Assembly: GCA_035541935.1 (NCBI GenBank)
Contig: DATKMJ010000033.1
Span: 46,880 to 110,879, forward strand
Direction of reading: 5' to 3'
From: Candidatus Binatia bacterium
GTDB taxonomy: Bacteria; Vulcanimicrobiota; Vulcanimicrobiia; Vulcanimicrobiales; Vulcanimicrobiaceae
Length of the DNA: 64,000 nt
Shown: piece after piece, positions 18,523 to 27,806 of the stretch
Numbering within the stretch: the first letter of the stretch is position 1
Layout: the number at the start of each line of letters is the position of its first letter
Translations under genes and position numbers: made by a program
Notes under the pieces: generated by a model
What the model was told of the DNA's origin: nothing
The model's database searches: none
Seen by the model: only the letters and a program-made list of their open reading frames with translations

Positions 18523-19131
18523 CTAGCTTCGTCGCGCCGGCAGGCCTTTCCGCGCCGCGGCCGGCGCGTCGAGGGTCGTTCCCGCCTCGCGCATCTCGAC
18601 GATCTCGTAGATCGTCAGCGGATAGCGCTCGTCGAAGCGACTTTTGTTGCAGCGCGGGCAACTCGACGCCCTGCGCGGGCGGCCGCGCCGCAACGCTTCG
18701 AACGAACAGCGCTCGCAACGGAGGATGTAGCGCTTTCCCGACTCCTTGAGCGGCGCAACGTTGCCGAGGTCGTGATAGATCGAGCTCAAGCCACACTCTC
18801 GAAGCTTCCGCTTGAAGGCCGCGCTATGGCCGGTGTCGCGGAAGCGAGCGAAACACCAGGCGTGGACCATCTCGTGGATCAGCGTCGCTTCGAGCGCATC
18901 CGGGTAGGAGCGAAAGTGTTTCGGCGAGAGCTCGATCAGCAGCGGCCGGCCGTAGCTGATGCGCCCGGCGGAGTTTGAGAAGCGCTCGTTGTAGCGGATC
19001 CGGCAGTCGGGCGCCTCGCCGTTAAAGAAACGCAGGTTGAGTTGCGCGAAGAGCAACTGGAGGTCGGCTTCGCTCGGCAGCGCAGCGGGCGTCACGGATG
19101 ATTTCATTCGCAGCACGTCCAACGAAGTCAT
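18523..19131 (-). CDS. SprT-like zinc metallopeptidase
   Basis: About 202 residues. The SprT/Spartan active site is HEMVHAW with a third His in the following [11 protein letters not shown]-terminal zinc ribbon has two CxxC pairs (CERC and CPRC). Such proteins resemble the protease domain of eukaryotic Spartan, which removes DNA-protein crosslinks; bacterial members are little studied. The start is uncertain: ATG 19131 follows a GGAAGG site, and 19146 (GTG) and 19107 are alternatives. Its 5' end abuts that of the divergent TPR gene. Confidence 0.85.
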   Translation of the reverse strand: MTSLDVLRMKSSVTPAALPSEADLQLLFAQLNLRFFNGEAPDCRIRYNERFSNSAGRISYGRPLLIELSPKHFRSYPDALEATLIHEMVHAWCFARFRDTGHSAAFKRKLRECGLSSIYHDLGNVAPLKESGKRYILRCERCSFEALRRGRPRRASSCPRCNKSRFDERYPLTIYEIVEMREAGTTLDAPAAARKGLPARRS

Positions 19132-19132
19132 C

Positions 19133-19555
19133 GTGCCTTCCGACACCGCGAACGGCCTTCCCCCGCGGATCTATCTGCCGATCGCCGCGATCTTCATCGC
19201 GCTCTTTCTCGGCATTATGGCGTATCTCGTCGCCGACGGATTCGGCGTCACGGGATCGGTCTTCGGAAACGCCGCCAAATCGCAGGCCGGCGCGCCGGCC
19301 GAGCGCCAAGGCTCGCAGAACAGCGTCGAAGGGGGACCGCCCGCGCCGGTGATGGCGCAACTCCAGTCGCTGCAGGCTCGCATCGCGACGCACCCCAACG
19401 ATGACGTCGCGCTGACGCAGCTCGGCGACATGTACCTCGCGGCAAACAAATTCGAGCAGGCGATTCCGCTCTACGAGCGCGCGCTGCGGGCGAACCCGCG
19501 CAACGTCGCCGCACAGACCGGCCTCGCCCAAGCGAAGGATGCGCTGCGTCAGTGA
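19133..19555 (+). CDS. Membrane-anchored TPR protein
   Basis: About 140 residues from GTG 19133. One membrane helix (IYLPIAAIFIALFLGIMAYLV) is followed by a Gly/Pro/Gln-rich linker and two TPR units: VALTQLGDMYLAANKFEQAI and PLYERALRANPRNVAAQTGL. This resembles the C-terminal TPR part of CcmH/CycH-type proteins, but no cytochrome c maturation genes are adjacent. Its TGA overlaps the GTG of the first M55 peptidase, suggesting a common transcript. The frame extends to 19037, but that part is antisense to the SprT-like gene. Confidence 0.75.
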   Translation: MPSDTANGLPPRIYLPIAAIFIALFLGIMAYLVADGFGVTGSVFGNAAKSQAGAPAERQGSQNSVEGGPPAPVMAQLQSLQARIATHPNDDVALTQLGDMYLAANKFEQAIPLYERALRANPRNVAAQTGLAQAKDALRQ

Positions 19556-20385
19556 ACGTCTACATCTCCGCCGACATGGAGGGGACGGCCGGCGTCTGCT
19601 CCTGGCGCCAGTGCGATCCGAGCGACGCGCACGAGTATCCGATCTACCGTTCGTACATGACCAAAGAAGTGCGCGCCGCGATCGACGGCGCGCGCGAGGG
19701 CGGCGCGGCCAAGATCGTCGTCAACGACTCGCATTGGTCCATGCGCAACCTACTGCTCGCCGAGCTGCCGGGCGACGACGATCTGCGCGTGATCTCTGGC
19801 GCACCGAAGCCGTGGAGCATGATGGAGGGCCTCGACGCCACGACCGATGCGGTCTTCTTCACCGGCTATCATGCGAAGGCCGGCGATCCGGCGACGCTCG
19901 CGCATACGTTCTCAGACGCCGTCTACTCCGTCGGCGTGAACGGGACGCTCTGCAGCGAGGCGCTGCTCAACGCCGCGCTCGCCGGCAGCCGCGGCGTTCC
20001 GGTCGTTCTCATTACCGGCGATCGCACGATCGTCGACGAGACGACGCGCGCGATGCCGTGGGTCGTCGGCGTTGCGGTGAAGGAGGCGATCGGCTACACC
20101 GCCGTCGATTCGATGACGCCCGAGGCGGCCCGCGAGGCGATTCGAGCCGGCGCGCGTGAAGCGGTCCGGCGCATCGGCAAAGCAAAGCCGTTTATCTTCG
20201 AGGCACCGTTCGAGTTGACGATCGAGACCGCGGCGGTCGAGCACGCCGACTTCATCGAGCTGATGCCGGGCTTCCAGCGCATCGGCGGCAGAGCGGTACG
20301 CTTTCACTCAAACCATTATCCGACGCTGCTCGCCGCGTTCATCGCGGCAACGCGGATCGCCGCCGCCGCGGACGCGCAAGCATGA
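19552..20385 (+). CDS. M55-family D-aminopeptidase (DppA-like)
   Basis: A 277-residue zinc peptidase of the DppA fold. DppA of Bacillus cleaves D-Ala-D-Ala-type peptides and acts as a self-compartmentalised decamer. The hallmark N-terminal SxDxEG motif is present as ISADMEGTAGV, followed by NDSHWSMRN, GYHAKAG (a His near the second metal) and LNAALAG. A GTG start overlaps the preceding TGA. A paralogue follows after 28 bp. Confidence 0.92.
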   Translation: MNVYISADMEGTAGVCSWRQCDPSDAHEYPIYRSYMTKEVRAAIDGAREGGAAKIVVNDSHWSMRNLLLAELPGDDDLRVISGAPKPWSMMEGLDATTDAVFFTGYHAKAGDPATLAHTFSDAVYSVGVNGTLCSEALLNAALAGSRGVPVVLITGDRTIVDETTRAMPWVVGVAVKEAIGYTAVDSMTPEAAREAIRAGAREAVRRIGKAKPFIFEAPFELTIETAAVEHADFIELMPGFQRIGGRAVRFHSNHYPTLLAAFIAATRIAAAADAQA

Positions 20386-20410
20386 GCCCTTCGACTCCGC
20401 TCAGGATAAC
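20386..20410. repeat. Short 'CCTTCGACTCCGCTCAGGAT' dispersed-repeat-like element
   Basis: The gap between the two M55 genes contains a form of the 'CCTTCGACTTCGCTCAGGATGACA' sequence that recurs between genes in many unrelated bacterial genomes. Its AGGA lies seven bases before the GTG of the next gene, so it seems to supply that gene's ribosome site. Only this one clear copy is in the window. Confidence 0.4.
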
Positions 20411-20413
20411 AAG

Positions 20414-21238
20414 GTGAGAATTTATATCTCAAGCGACATGGAGGGGGTGGCCGGCGTCTGCGCCTGGGACCAGGTTGACGCGCGCACGCCGCACCGCGAC
20501 TATCAGATCTATCGGCGCTTCTACACGCGCGAGGTGGCGAGCGCGATTGCCGGCGCGCGCGAGGGCGGAGCCGGCGAAGTGCTCGTCAACGACTCGCACG
20601 GCCCGATGCGTAATCTGTTGCTCGACGATCTGCCACCAGACGTTCGCGTGATCTTCGGGAACCGCAAGCCGCTCTCGATGGTCGAGGGCGCCGACGCAGG
20701 CTTCGACGGAGCCTTCTTCGTCGGCTATCACGGCGGCGCGGGCGAGGCCGATGCCGTGCTCTGCCACACGTACACGCCGTCGGTGATTTACGAAGTCCAC
20801 CTCAATGGCGTGCGCTGCAGCGAGGCGACGATCAACGCCGGCCTGCTAGGGCACTGGGGCGTTCCGCTGCTTCTCGTTACCGGCGACCGCACGACCGTCG
20901 AAGGCGTGCAGGCGCAGATGCCGTGGGTCCGCGGCGCGATCGTCAAAGAATCGATCGGCAATTTCGCCGCGGACTCGATGATGCCCGAGGCCGCGCAGCG
21001 CCTCATCCGGCGCGAAGCGCAAGCCGCCGTACGCGATCTTGCCTCGGCGAAACCCTATCGCTTCGAGCCTCCGATCGCGCTCGACGTGCAACTCGTCACC
21101 GCCGCCCAGGCGCATCTCGTCGCGACGATCCCCGGCTTCGAACGCACCGGCTCGCGCAGCGTGCGTTTCATCCACGATTCCTATCCGGTCGTCTTCAAAG
21201 CCTTCGTCGCAACCTGGCGCCTCGGCTCCCAAGCCTAA
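20414..21238 (+). CDS. Second M55-family D-aminopeptidase
   Basis: A 274-residue paralogue of the preceding gene, with ISSDMEGVAGVCAWDQ, NDSHGPMRNLLL, GYHGGAGEAD and a matching LVTGDRTTVEG. Differences cluster in loops around the active site (GYHGGAG against GYHAKAG), so the pair may have different substrates or form mixed rings. A GTG start follows the repeat-derived AGGA. Both genes lack signal peptides and should be cytoplasmic. A role in recycling D-amino-acid peptides is likely. Confidence 0.92.
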   Translation: MRIYISSDMEGVAGVCAWDQVDARTPHRDYQIYRRFYTREVASAIAGAREGGAGEVLVNDSHGPMRNLLLDDLPPDVRVIFGNRKPLSMVEGADAGFDGAFFVGYHGGAGEADAVLCHTYTPSVIYEVHLNGVRCSEATINAGLLGHWGVPLLLVTGDRTTVEGVQAQMPWVRGAIVKESIGNFAADSMMPEAAQRLIRREAQAAVRDLASAKPYRFEPPIALDVQLVTAAQAHLVATIPGFERTGSRSVRFIHDSYPVVFKAFVATWRLGSQA

Positions 21239-21253
21239 GCGCAATCTTGGGAG

Positions 21254-22645
21254 TTACGAGGCTTTGGCGGGGGTTCCGAGAGCGATCGCGATCTCGACGA
21301 CGTCGTCTTCGTTGAGGGAGAGCCTGCGCATCGCGCCTTCGTAGGCTTCGATCGTCTCTTCGCTCTTGCTCGATGCGGCGCGCTCTTCGCGCAGACGCTT
21401 GACCTCGTCGGTGACGCGATGCGCCAGTTCGCTCGTCGGCTCGACGCCGGCGCGCGCGAGACGGGCGCTCTGGCGGCGCAGCGTATCTTCGACGAGCGCG
21501 GCGCCGGTGTGCTTGCCGAAGACCCACGACGTCTGCGCGCCGACCAGCTCCGCGGGGACGGCCTCGTACATGCGATGATCTATGAGCATCGCCTGCGTGT
21601 GGATGCCGGATTCGTGGGCGAAGACCTTCGCTCCGACGATCGGCTCGTGCTGCTGCAGCGGAATTCCGCTCATGCGCTCCATGAACCGCGCGAGCTCGCG
21701 CAGCTTCGAATACTTGAAGCCCGGCAACTCGACGCCGTAGAGCACCCGCAGCGCCACGACGAACTCGTGCAGCTTGACGTTGCCGGCACGCTCGCCGTAT
21801 CCGTTCGCGGTGACCGAGATGACCTTGAACCCGCACGACGTCGCGGTGATCGCGTTGATCGTGCCGAGGCCGTAATCGTTGTGGAGGTGCGCGACGATCG
21901 GAAGGCCGGCGGGGAGCCCCTTGACGATCCGCGAGCAGTACCAGTTCGTCGCTTCGGGCGTCAGCGTGCCGACGGTGTCGGGCCACGCCGGGCGCGTTCC
22001 ACCCGCCGCAAGCCCGGCCTTGAAATACTCGACGAAGTAGTCCACGTCGCCGCGGCTGCCGTCCTCGGCGCCGAACTCAATCCGCTCGACCCCGCACTCG
22101 CGCGCGTGCGTAATCGCGTCGCACTGGAGCCGAATGTTCGCCTCGCGGTAGAACGAGAGCGGCAGGTCGAGCCAATCGCGCTCGTCGCGTCCTTCATAGC
22201 GCAATAGCGTCTTGCCGATCTTGTACTTGAGGTGCAGATCGCTTCCGCTGGTAAAGATAAAGAAGGTTACGTCGCGCGGCTCGACGCCGGCGTCGCGCAG
22301 CGTCTTCACCGTCACGTCGATGTCGCCGCGATTGCTGCGGCACATCACGACGATCTCAACGTCGCCCAGCTCGCCGCGGCGCTTCGCCTCCATGACGAGC
22401 TGGAGCGTCCGGCGATCTCCCTCGGACGCGGCCGGGAAGCCGACGCTCATCACGTGCACGCCGACGGCCGCAAGCGCTTTTGCGATCTCGACCTTCTGCA
22501 CCGGCGTGTAGCAGACGCCGGGCATCTGCTCGCCGTCGCGCAGCGTCTCGTCGTAGATTCTGATCTCGGCCGGGTTGGGGAAGCGCACCTCGCGCGTAAA
22601 TTCCTTGGGATCCCGGATGAGGCGCTCGATCGGTTCGCGGAGCAT
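21254..22645 (-). CDS. DRE-TIM metallolyase (isopropylmalate/homocitrate/citramalate synthase family)
   Basis: A 463-residue acetyl-CoA-dependent synthase. The TIM barrel begins with YDETLRDGEQMPGV (the catalytic DRE-type Arg-Asp pair) and has HLHNDYGLGTINA (metal His-x-His) and the AHESGIHTQAML lid. There is no C-terminal LeuA regulatory (allosteric leucine) domain; the protein ends about where the subdomains end. That favours an isopropylmalate-synthase-like, homocitrate or citramalate synthase without leucine feedback. No leuB/leuCD genes are adjacent. The alpha-keto acid substrate cannot be decided from sequence alone. Confidence 0.88.
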   Translation of the reverse strand: MLREPIERLIRDPKEFTREVRFPNPAEIRIYDETLRDGEQMPGVCYTPVQKVEIAKALAAVGVHVMSVGFPAASEGDRRTLQLVMEAKRRGELGDVEIVVMCRSNRGDIDVTVKTLRDAGVEPRDVTFFIFTSGSDLHLKYKIGKTLLRYEGRDERDWLDLPLSFYREANIRLQCDAITHARECGVERIEFGAEDGSRGDVDYFVEYFKAGLAAGGTRPAWPDTVGTLTPEATNWYCSRIVKGLPAGLPIVAHLHNDYGLGTINAITATSCGFKVISVTANGYGERAGNVKLHEFVVALRVLYGVELPGFKYSKLRELARFMERMSGIPLQQHEPIVGAKVFAHESGIHTQAMLIDHRMYEAVPAELVGAQTSWVFGKHTGAALVEDTLRRQSARLARAGVEPTSELAHRVTDEVKRLREERAASSKSEETIEAYEGAMRRLSLNEDDVVEIAIALGTPAKAS

Positions 22646-22657
22646 CTTCCAGGCGTT

Positions 22658-23953
22658 CTACGGCCGCGGGGCGGTTTCTTCGTGCGCGCCGCCTTGCCGC
22701 TCGCCGAAGCGCAGTTCGGCGGTGTCTCGCGGAAAGAGCAGTTCGAGCGTCCAGTCAAACGCGACGCGCAACTTCCGATCGAGGCCCGGCAGCCGCAGCA
22801 GGTAGTACGTTCTCCAGAAGAACCACGCGATGAAGCCGGTGATCACGATATCTCCGGGAAGCTGCGCGACAGCCTTGCGTCCGCCCAGCGCCGCCATCAT
22901 CCCGAGCGCCCGGTATCGGAACGGCCTCGGCTGCCGTCCGCGCAAGGCGGCCGTGAGGTTATCCGCGAGGACCGGCCCTTCGCGAATCGCGTGCTGCGCC
23001 GTCATCGGGTAGACGCCGCCCGCTTCGTCCGGAATCGCTGCGCAGTCGCCGAGCGCCCACACGCCGTCGCTCCCGGCGACGCGCATGTCGCGTCGCGTTT
23101 CGATCGCGCCGCGCTTCGTCTTCGGCAGATCGATCTTCGCGATCGTCGGCGAGGGTTTGACGCCCGCGCTCCAGATCACCGTCTCGCTCTCGATCCGCCG
23201 GCCGCTCCGCAGCTCGATCCCGTTCTCGTCCACCGACGTGACGCCGTCGCCGGTCAGCACCTCGATGCCGCGGCGCTCGAGAACGCGCCGCGCGTACGCG
23301 CCCATCTTCGCCGGCAGCCCCGCGAGCAGCACGGGACCCGCCTCGATGAGGACCACCTTGATTCGTTGGGGCTGCAGCCGCTTGTAGAAACGGATGACGC
23401 TGCGAAAGAGTTCGGCGATCTCGCCGGCCGTCTCGACGCCGGTGAATCCGCCGCCGACAACGACGATCGTCAAGAGGCGCTCGCGCCGGCTCTCGTCGTC
23501 GATCGTATCGGCCAACTCGAGGAGCCAGACCAGGTGATTGCGCAGCGCATCGGCGTCGTCGAGCGTCTTGAGCGCCCACGTGTGCTCTGCGACGCCGGGC
23601 AGCCCGAACGTCGACGTGGACGAACCGAGCGCGAGCACGACCTGATCGTATGGCTGAACGACGCGTTTACCGGTGAGAACGTGGTGATAGACGATCTCGC
23701 GGCGGTGCACGTCGATCTCGTCCACGTCGGCCAGCACGAAGCGCGTGCGCCGAAGCTGCGCGCGCACCGGGGTGACGACGTGGCGCACTTCGAGCTCGCC
23801 GGACGTTACCTCGGGGAGCATCGGCGTGAAGAGCGAGTAGTTCTCGCGGCTGAAGAGCACGATCTCGGCTTCGTCCGGGCGCAGCAGGCGCTCGAGCCGG
23901 CGGGCGACCGCGATCCCGGCGAAGCCTCCACCGACGACGACGATGAGCGGCAC
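22658..23953 (-). CDS. Type II NADH:quinone oxidoreductase (NDH-2)
   Basis: About 431 residues. Two Rossmann motifs are clear: VVVGGGFAGIAVARRLE for FAD and VVVGGGFTGVETAGEIAEL for NADH. The AQHAIREG and VWALGDCAAIPD segments are typical of single-subunit NADH dehydrogenases, with an amphipathic C-terminal region (FIAWFFWRTYYLLRLPG) for membrane attachment. It feeds electrons to quinone without pumping protons. GTG 23953 is preferred because it starts just before the first motif and avoids overlapping the divergent gene; 23995 is the longer alternative. Confidence 0.92.
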   Translation of the reverse strand: MPLIVVVGGGFAGIAVARRLERLLRPDEAEIVLFSRENYSLFTPMLPEVTSGELEVRHVVTPVRAQLRRTRFVLADVDEIDVHRREIVYHHVLTGKRVVQPYDQVVLALGSSTSTFGLPGVAEHTWALKTLDDADALRNHLVWLLELADTIDDESRRERLLTIVVVGGGFTGVETAGEIAELFRSVIRFYKRLQPQRIKVVLIEAGPVLLAGLPAKMGAYARRVLERRGIEVLTGDGVTSVDENGIELRSGRRIESETVIWSAGVKPSPTIAKIDLPKTKRGAIETRRDMRVAGSDGVWALGDCAAIPDEAGGVYPMTAQHAIREGPVLADNLTAALRGRQPRPFRYRALGMMAALGGRKAVAQLPGDIVITGFIAWFFWRTYYLLRLPGLDRKLRVAFDWTLELLFPRDTAELRFGERQGGAHEETAPRP

Positions 23954-23976
23954 GCGGTGCGGTTGAAGAGGGTCGC

Positions 23977-24792
23977 GTGGAATACCTCCCGCCACCCTCG
24001 GCCCCCGAACCGGAGTCGCCGAAGTCCGTGCAGCGGCGCCGTGGGGGCATCGGCGCGATCCTCGCCGCGATCGTCGCGTTTCTCCTGAAGTTCAAAGCCG
24101 TACTCGTCGGCGCGAAGTTCTTCGGCCTCACGTGGACGTTCTTGCTCTCGCTATGGATCTACGTCGTGATCTTCGGCTGGAAGCTCGCCGTCGTCGTGAT
24201 GCTGCTCTTGCTCGCGCACGAGTTGGGGCACTACTTTGCCTTCCGAGCCTACGGATTGCCGGTGCGGCTGCCGTCGTTCGTCCCGCTGCTCGGCGCGTTC
24301 ACCGCCGGCGCCGCGCCCGACGATCTCGAACAAGATGCCTACATCGCGCTCGCGGGTCCGCTCGTCGGCCTCGGCCTGGCGGCGGTCTGTTTCGCGATCG
24401 GCGACGCGACCCACGATCGCTTCTGGTTCGCGTGCGCGGATCTCTCGGCGTTCTTGAACCTCTTCAACATGATCCCGACGCCGCCGTTCGACGGCGGGCG
24501 AATCATCGGCGCGCTCTGGCCGCCGCTGTGGATCGCCGGCTTCGCCCTCTTCTTCGTCGCCGCGCTCGCGATGCACATCCCGATCCTCTTCGTCCTCATC
24601 ATCGGCTTGCTCGGACTTCCGTCGATTCTCGGGGCGTGGGGCCGAACCGATCCGCGCGCCGCGCGCATGACGCTCAATGCGCGCGTGCGCGTGAGCCTCT
24701 GGTATCTCGCGACCGTCGCCGGACTCTTCGTCGTCATGGCGCAGTCGCACGCGATCGCGACGCCCGGATCGTCGGGCAGCCCGATCTGGTGA
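23977..24792 (+). CDS. Site-2 protease family membrane metalloprotease
   Basis: About 271 residues with five or six membrane helices. The zinc site is HELGHYFAFRAYG, with the third ligand in NMIPTPPFDGGRIIG (the N-P-x-x-x-x-DGG motif of S2P/RseP-like proteins). There is no PDZ domain, so it belongs to the small group-III-like branch often annotated as 'site-2 protease family protein'. A possible role is intramembrane cleavage of an anti-sigma factor or signal peptide, but no partner is adjacent. GTG 23977; the last codons overlap the next start. Confidence 0.9.
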   Translation: MEYLPPPSAPEPESPKSVQRRRGGIGAILAAIVAFLLKFKAVLVGAKFFGLTWTFLLSLWIYVVIFGWKLAVVVMLLLLAHELGHYFAFRAYGLPVRLPSFVPLLGAFTAGAAPDDLEQDAYIALAGPLVGLGLAAVCFAIGDATHDRFWFACADLSAFLNLFNMIPTPPFDGGRIIGALWPPLWIAGFALFFVAALAMHIPILFVLIIGLLGLPSILGAWGRTDPRAARMTLNARVRVSLWYLATVAGLFVVMAQSHAIATPGSSGSPIW

Positions 24793-26186
24793 CGCACCGG
24801 GCGCTTCTCGCTGCGGCGCTTCTCTCGATCCTCGTCGCCGCGCTCGCAGCGCGACCGCACGCAGTACCGGGCCCACATCTGCGCGACTTCGAGGCCTACT
24901 GGGCGGCGGGCGCGACGTGGAACGCGCGCGAGGACGCCTATTCGCCTGCGATCTGGAATGCCGAGCGCGTCGTTCCGGGCGTCGACGCGCGGCGCGACGA
25001 GATCTTGCCGTTCGTCGGTCCGCCGGCGACGCTGCTCGCGTGGAGCCTCTTCGCGCGCCTGCCATATGCGACGGCCGCATCGCTCTGGTCCGCTTTCGAA
25101 GTCGCCGCGGCGATCGCCCTCGTCGCCGGCGTCGCGCTCGGGAGCCATGCGCGCATGGATCTCTTCACGCTGGCCGCCGTAACGGCGCTGGGGCTCGCCT
25201 GCGCCCCCGTAAGCAGCGCGATCGTGCTCGGCCAACTCGCCCTGCCGGCATTCGCCGCGGCCGCACTGCTGGTGCCGCTCGCCTCGCGATCGCTCTTCGC
25301 CGCCGCGGCGGCCGCGATCATCGCGTTCGCACAACCGAACGCGTCGCTCGGATTGCTCTCGCAACTCGGGCGCAACCGGATAACGATCGCGCTTGCGTGC
25401 GCGGCGCTCGCATCGTACGCGCTCGGCGCGGTCGCCGCCGGTTGGGGGTGGCCGGCGGCATACGCGCGCATCGTCGCCGCCCAGCTCGCGGCCGAGCGCT
25501 TCGACGCGATACAGTTGACGCCGGCCGCGATCGCCTACGGATTCGGCGCCGCGCCCGCACAGGCGCGCCTCATCGGCTTAGCAGTCGCGGCGCTCGCGAT
25601 CGTGGCGGCCGTCCTTATCGCGATTGCCGTCCGCGGGCGCTTCGCTCGCTTCGCCGCGTTTTCCGCGCTCGTGCCGTTCGTCGCCGCGTTCGTCCACGAA
25701 CACGACCTCGTCGTCGCTGCCGCAGCCGCGCCCTGGTGCGCGCTGCGGACGCGCGGGGCGACGCGCGCGATCGCGCTGACCGGAACGCTGCTGCTCTGCG
25801 TTGACTGGCTCGGCCTCGCGCAGCGGCCGAGCGCCGCGGTGCAAAGCGCGCTGCTTCTCTTCGCCGCGCTCGCCGCATTCGCGTCGCTCGGCGAGACGCG
25901 CGAACTGCGCGCCGGCGCGGTTATCGGGGCGGTCGTCGCGTGCGCGTTGGCGGCTGCGGTTTGGCTCGCTTACGGTCATCCGGCGCCGATCTGGCCCGAC
26001 GCCCTCGGCTCGTTCCAAGCGCCAAACGGCGCGTCTGCGGCCGCGATCTGGTCGCAAGAGCAGCGCGCGACGGGGTTGTTCGCAGTGAACCCGGCGTGGG
26101 CCGCGCTGCGTTCGGCCCCGCTGCTCGGGTGCGCTCTACTCGCTTACGCTATATATCGACGTCCATCACGTTGTCGAACGGCGTGA
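24789..26186 (+). CDS. GT87-like polyprenol-linked glycosyltransferase, membrane
   Basis: About 465 residues with some ten membrane helices. After the first helix it has DFEAYWAAGATWNAREDAY, the typical loop of GT87/DUF2029 mannosyltransferases (acidic D plus Y-W-x-x-G). These use lipid-linked mannose outside the membrane. The frame is open further 5', but GTG 24789 overlaps the preceding TGA and is the natural start. Its 3' end overlaps the end of the convergent peptide-binding lipoprotein gene by 38 bp. Its substrate is unknown. Confidence 0.75.
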   Translation: MTHRALLAAALLSILVAALAARPHAVPGPHLRDFEAYWAAGATWNAREDAYSPAIWNAERVVPGVDARRDEILPFVGPPATLLAWSLFARLPYATAASLWSAFEVAAAIALVAGVALGSHARMDLFTLAAVTALGLACAPVSSAIVLGQLALPAFAAAALLVPLASRSLFAAAAAAIIAFAQPNASLGLLSQLGRNRITIALACAALASYALGAVAAGWGWPAAYARIVAAQLAAERFDAIQLTPAAIAYGFGAAPAQARLIGLAVAALAIVAAVLIAIAVRGRFARFAAFSALVPFVAAFVHEHDLVVAAAAAPWCALRTRGATRAIALTGTLLLCVDWLGLAQRPSAAVQSALLLFAALAAFASLGETRELRAGAVIGAVVACALAAAVWLAYGHPAPIWPDALGSFQAPNGASAAAIWSQEQRATGLFAVNPAWAALRSAPLLGCALLAYAIYRRPSRCRTA

Positions 26187-27792
26187 GCGCGTTGGGGTGG
26201 AAGTTCTTGAGGTCCTTGTTGTAGCCGTCGATGTCCTCGCGCAGCGACGTGACGACGATTGGAACGTCCTTCACGAGCTCTTGCTGGACCACCAGCATGT
26301 CCTTGTTGCGCTGCTGCTGTTCGTAGTGCGTGAAGAGCGCATCCATCGCCGCCTGCGCGCGAGGATTGCACCAGCGCACGTCGTTCTGACCGTTGGGCGG
26401 CAGCGAGCGGCAGGAGTAGAGCGGAGACATGTCCCCGATCGCGTCGTTCACCCACGCAAACGCGATGACGTCCCAGCGCGTCGAGTAGACGATGCCGCCC
26501 TGCTCGAGCGGCGCGAAAAACATCGCCGGTGGGTAATGACGCACGGTGAGATCGACGCCAATCTCCTTCCACCACGAACGGATCAGCTCGATCTGCTCGT
26601 CGACGTCCTGCGAGCCCGCGACGGTCGCGAAGTCGAGCAGCAGCCTCACGCCGTTCTTCTGCCGAATGCCGTCGGCGCCGCGCGTCCATCCGTCCTTGTC
26701 GAGGAGCGCGTTGGCGCGCGCGATGTCGAACGGCGTGACCGGGATCGACGACACGTAGTACGGCGCGTTCTTCGGCGTCGTCACTTCTTGGAGGATGCCG
26801 ACGCCGCGCCCGATCTTGTTGATGATCGTCTGACGATCGAGCGCGAGGCGGAGCGCCTGCCGCACGATCGGATCGCGCAGGGCCGGCCGTCCCGTTTCGA
26901 AATCGAGATGGTTGAACAAATAGCTCGGTTGACGGAGGATCGAGATCCCCGGGATAGCTTGCACCCGGGCGAGATACGCGCCGGGTACGAGAGTCCACAT
27001 ATCGATCTCTTTGGCCTCGAGCTGGGCGAGCACGGTGTCGCGATCCGGGATGATCTTGTAGACGATCTTCTTGAGTTTCGGCTGGCCGCGCCAGTAGAGC
27101 GGATTGGGCACGAGCACGATGTCCTGCGCGCGCTCCCAGCGCAGATACTTAAACGGCCCGATGCCGATTGGAAGCGAATTGTACGCAACGTGGTTGATGT
27201 TCGGATATTGCGCCAGCAAATGCTTGGGAAGGATGCACGGGTTCGCGCCCGCGGTCGAGAAGAACGTCTCGATGAACGGCGAGTAGGGCTTGCGGAGATG
27301 GTAGACGACCGTGTATTTGTCGGGCTCGTCTATGCTCGTGATCTGATCCCAGCCGAGACGCCCGACCTCGTTGTTCGCGGGGTTGAGAACGACTTTGGTC
27401 GAGAAGACGACGTCGTCGGCATCGAACGGAGCGCCGTCCGACCAGCGCACGCCCTTGCGAATATGGTAGGTAATCGTCAGCCCATCTTTGCTGACGCCGC
27501 CGTTCGTCGTATCCGGCACCTCCGTGGCGAGCTCCGGATAGGGGTTGTTGTGCTCGTCCCATTTGATCAGATACGCCATCGTCATCGACGAGAGGTAGCC
27601 GATGTCCAGAACCTGGCCGAGGTGGGGGTTGAGCGTGTTCACGTCGCCCGCGTCGGCGAAGCGCAGCACGTGCGGCTGCGTCCAGGCGTTCGCGCGGCCG
27701 CCGGCGCCGCTCGCGCCCCCGGTCTTCGTGCATGCGGCCAGCCCCGCGAGCGCGGCGGCACAGAGCGCGATGGTGTAAAGACGTTGCTTCAT
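26149..27792 (-). CDS. ABC transporter peptide-binding lipoprotein (SBP family 5)
   Basis: About 547 residues with a signal peptide and lipobox LAACTK. The body is a DppA/OppA-type family-5 solute-binding protein: LRFADAGDVNTLNPHLGQ near the start, the ITYHIRKGVRWSDGAPFDADDV signature, and VVYHLRKPYSPFIET. It is the second of a tandem pair, 14 bp after its paralogue, and no permease or ATPase genes are near. The ligand is unknown; peptides, oligosaccharides and nickel are all known in the family. Start ATG 27792. Confidence 0.92.
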   Translation of the reverse strand: MKQRLYTIALCAAALAGLAACTKTGGASGAGGRANAWTQPHVLRFADAGDVNTLNPHLGQVLDIGYLSSMTMAYLIKWDEHNNPYPELATEVPDTTNGGVSKDGLTITYHIRKGVRWSDGAPFDADDVVFSTKVVLNPANNEVGRLGWDQITSIDEPDKYTVVYHLRKPYSPFIETFFSTAGANPCILPKHLLAQYPNINHVAYNSLPIGIGPFKYLRWERAQDIVLVPNPLYWRGQPKLKKIVYKIIPDRDTVLAQLEAKEIDMWTLVPGAYLARVQAIPGISILRQPSYLFNHLDFETGRPALRDPIVRQALRLALDRQTIINKIGRGVGILQEVTTPKNAPYYVSSIPVTPFDIARANALLDKDGWTRGADGIRQKNGVRLLLDFATVAGSQDVDEQIELIRSWWKEIGVDLTVRHYPPAMFFAPLEQGGIVYSTRWDVIAFAWVNDAIGDMSPLYSCRSLPPNGQNDVRWCNPRAQAAMDALFTHYEQQQRNKDMLVVQQELVKDVPIVVTSLREDIDGYNKDLKNFHPNALTPFDNVMDVDI

Positions 27793-27806
27793 CGTTGCGG
27801 AGCTCC

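Noticed and set aside
17076..18749. Plus-strand open frame antisense to fumC
   Set aside because: Rich in Arg, Asp and His with no domain pattern. fumC is unambiguous.
22232..24088. Plus-strand open frame of about 600 codons antisense to the LeuA-like and NDH-2 genes
   Set aside because: Compositional shadow in high-GC DNA. It has no motifs, and both opposing genes are full length and clearly functional.
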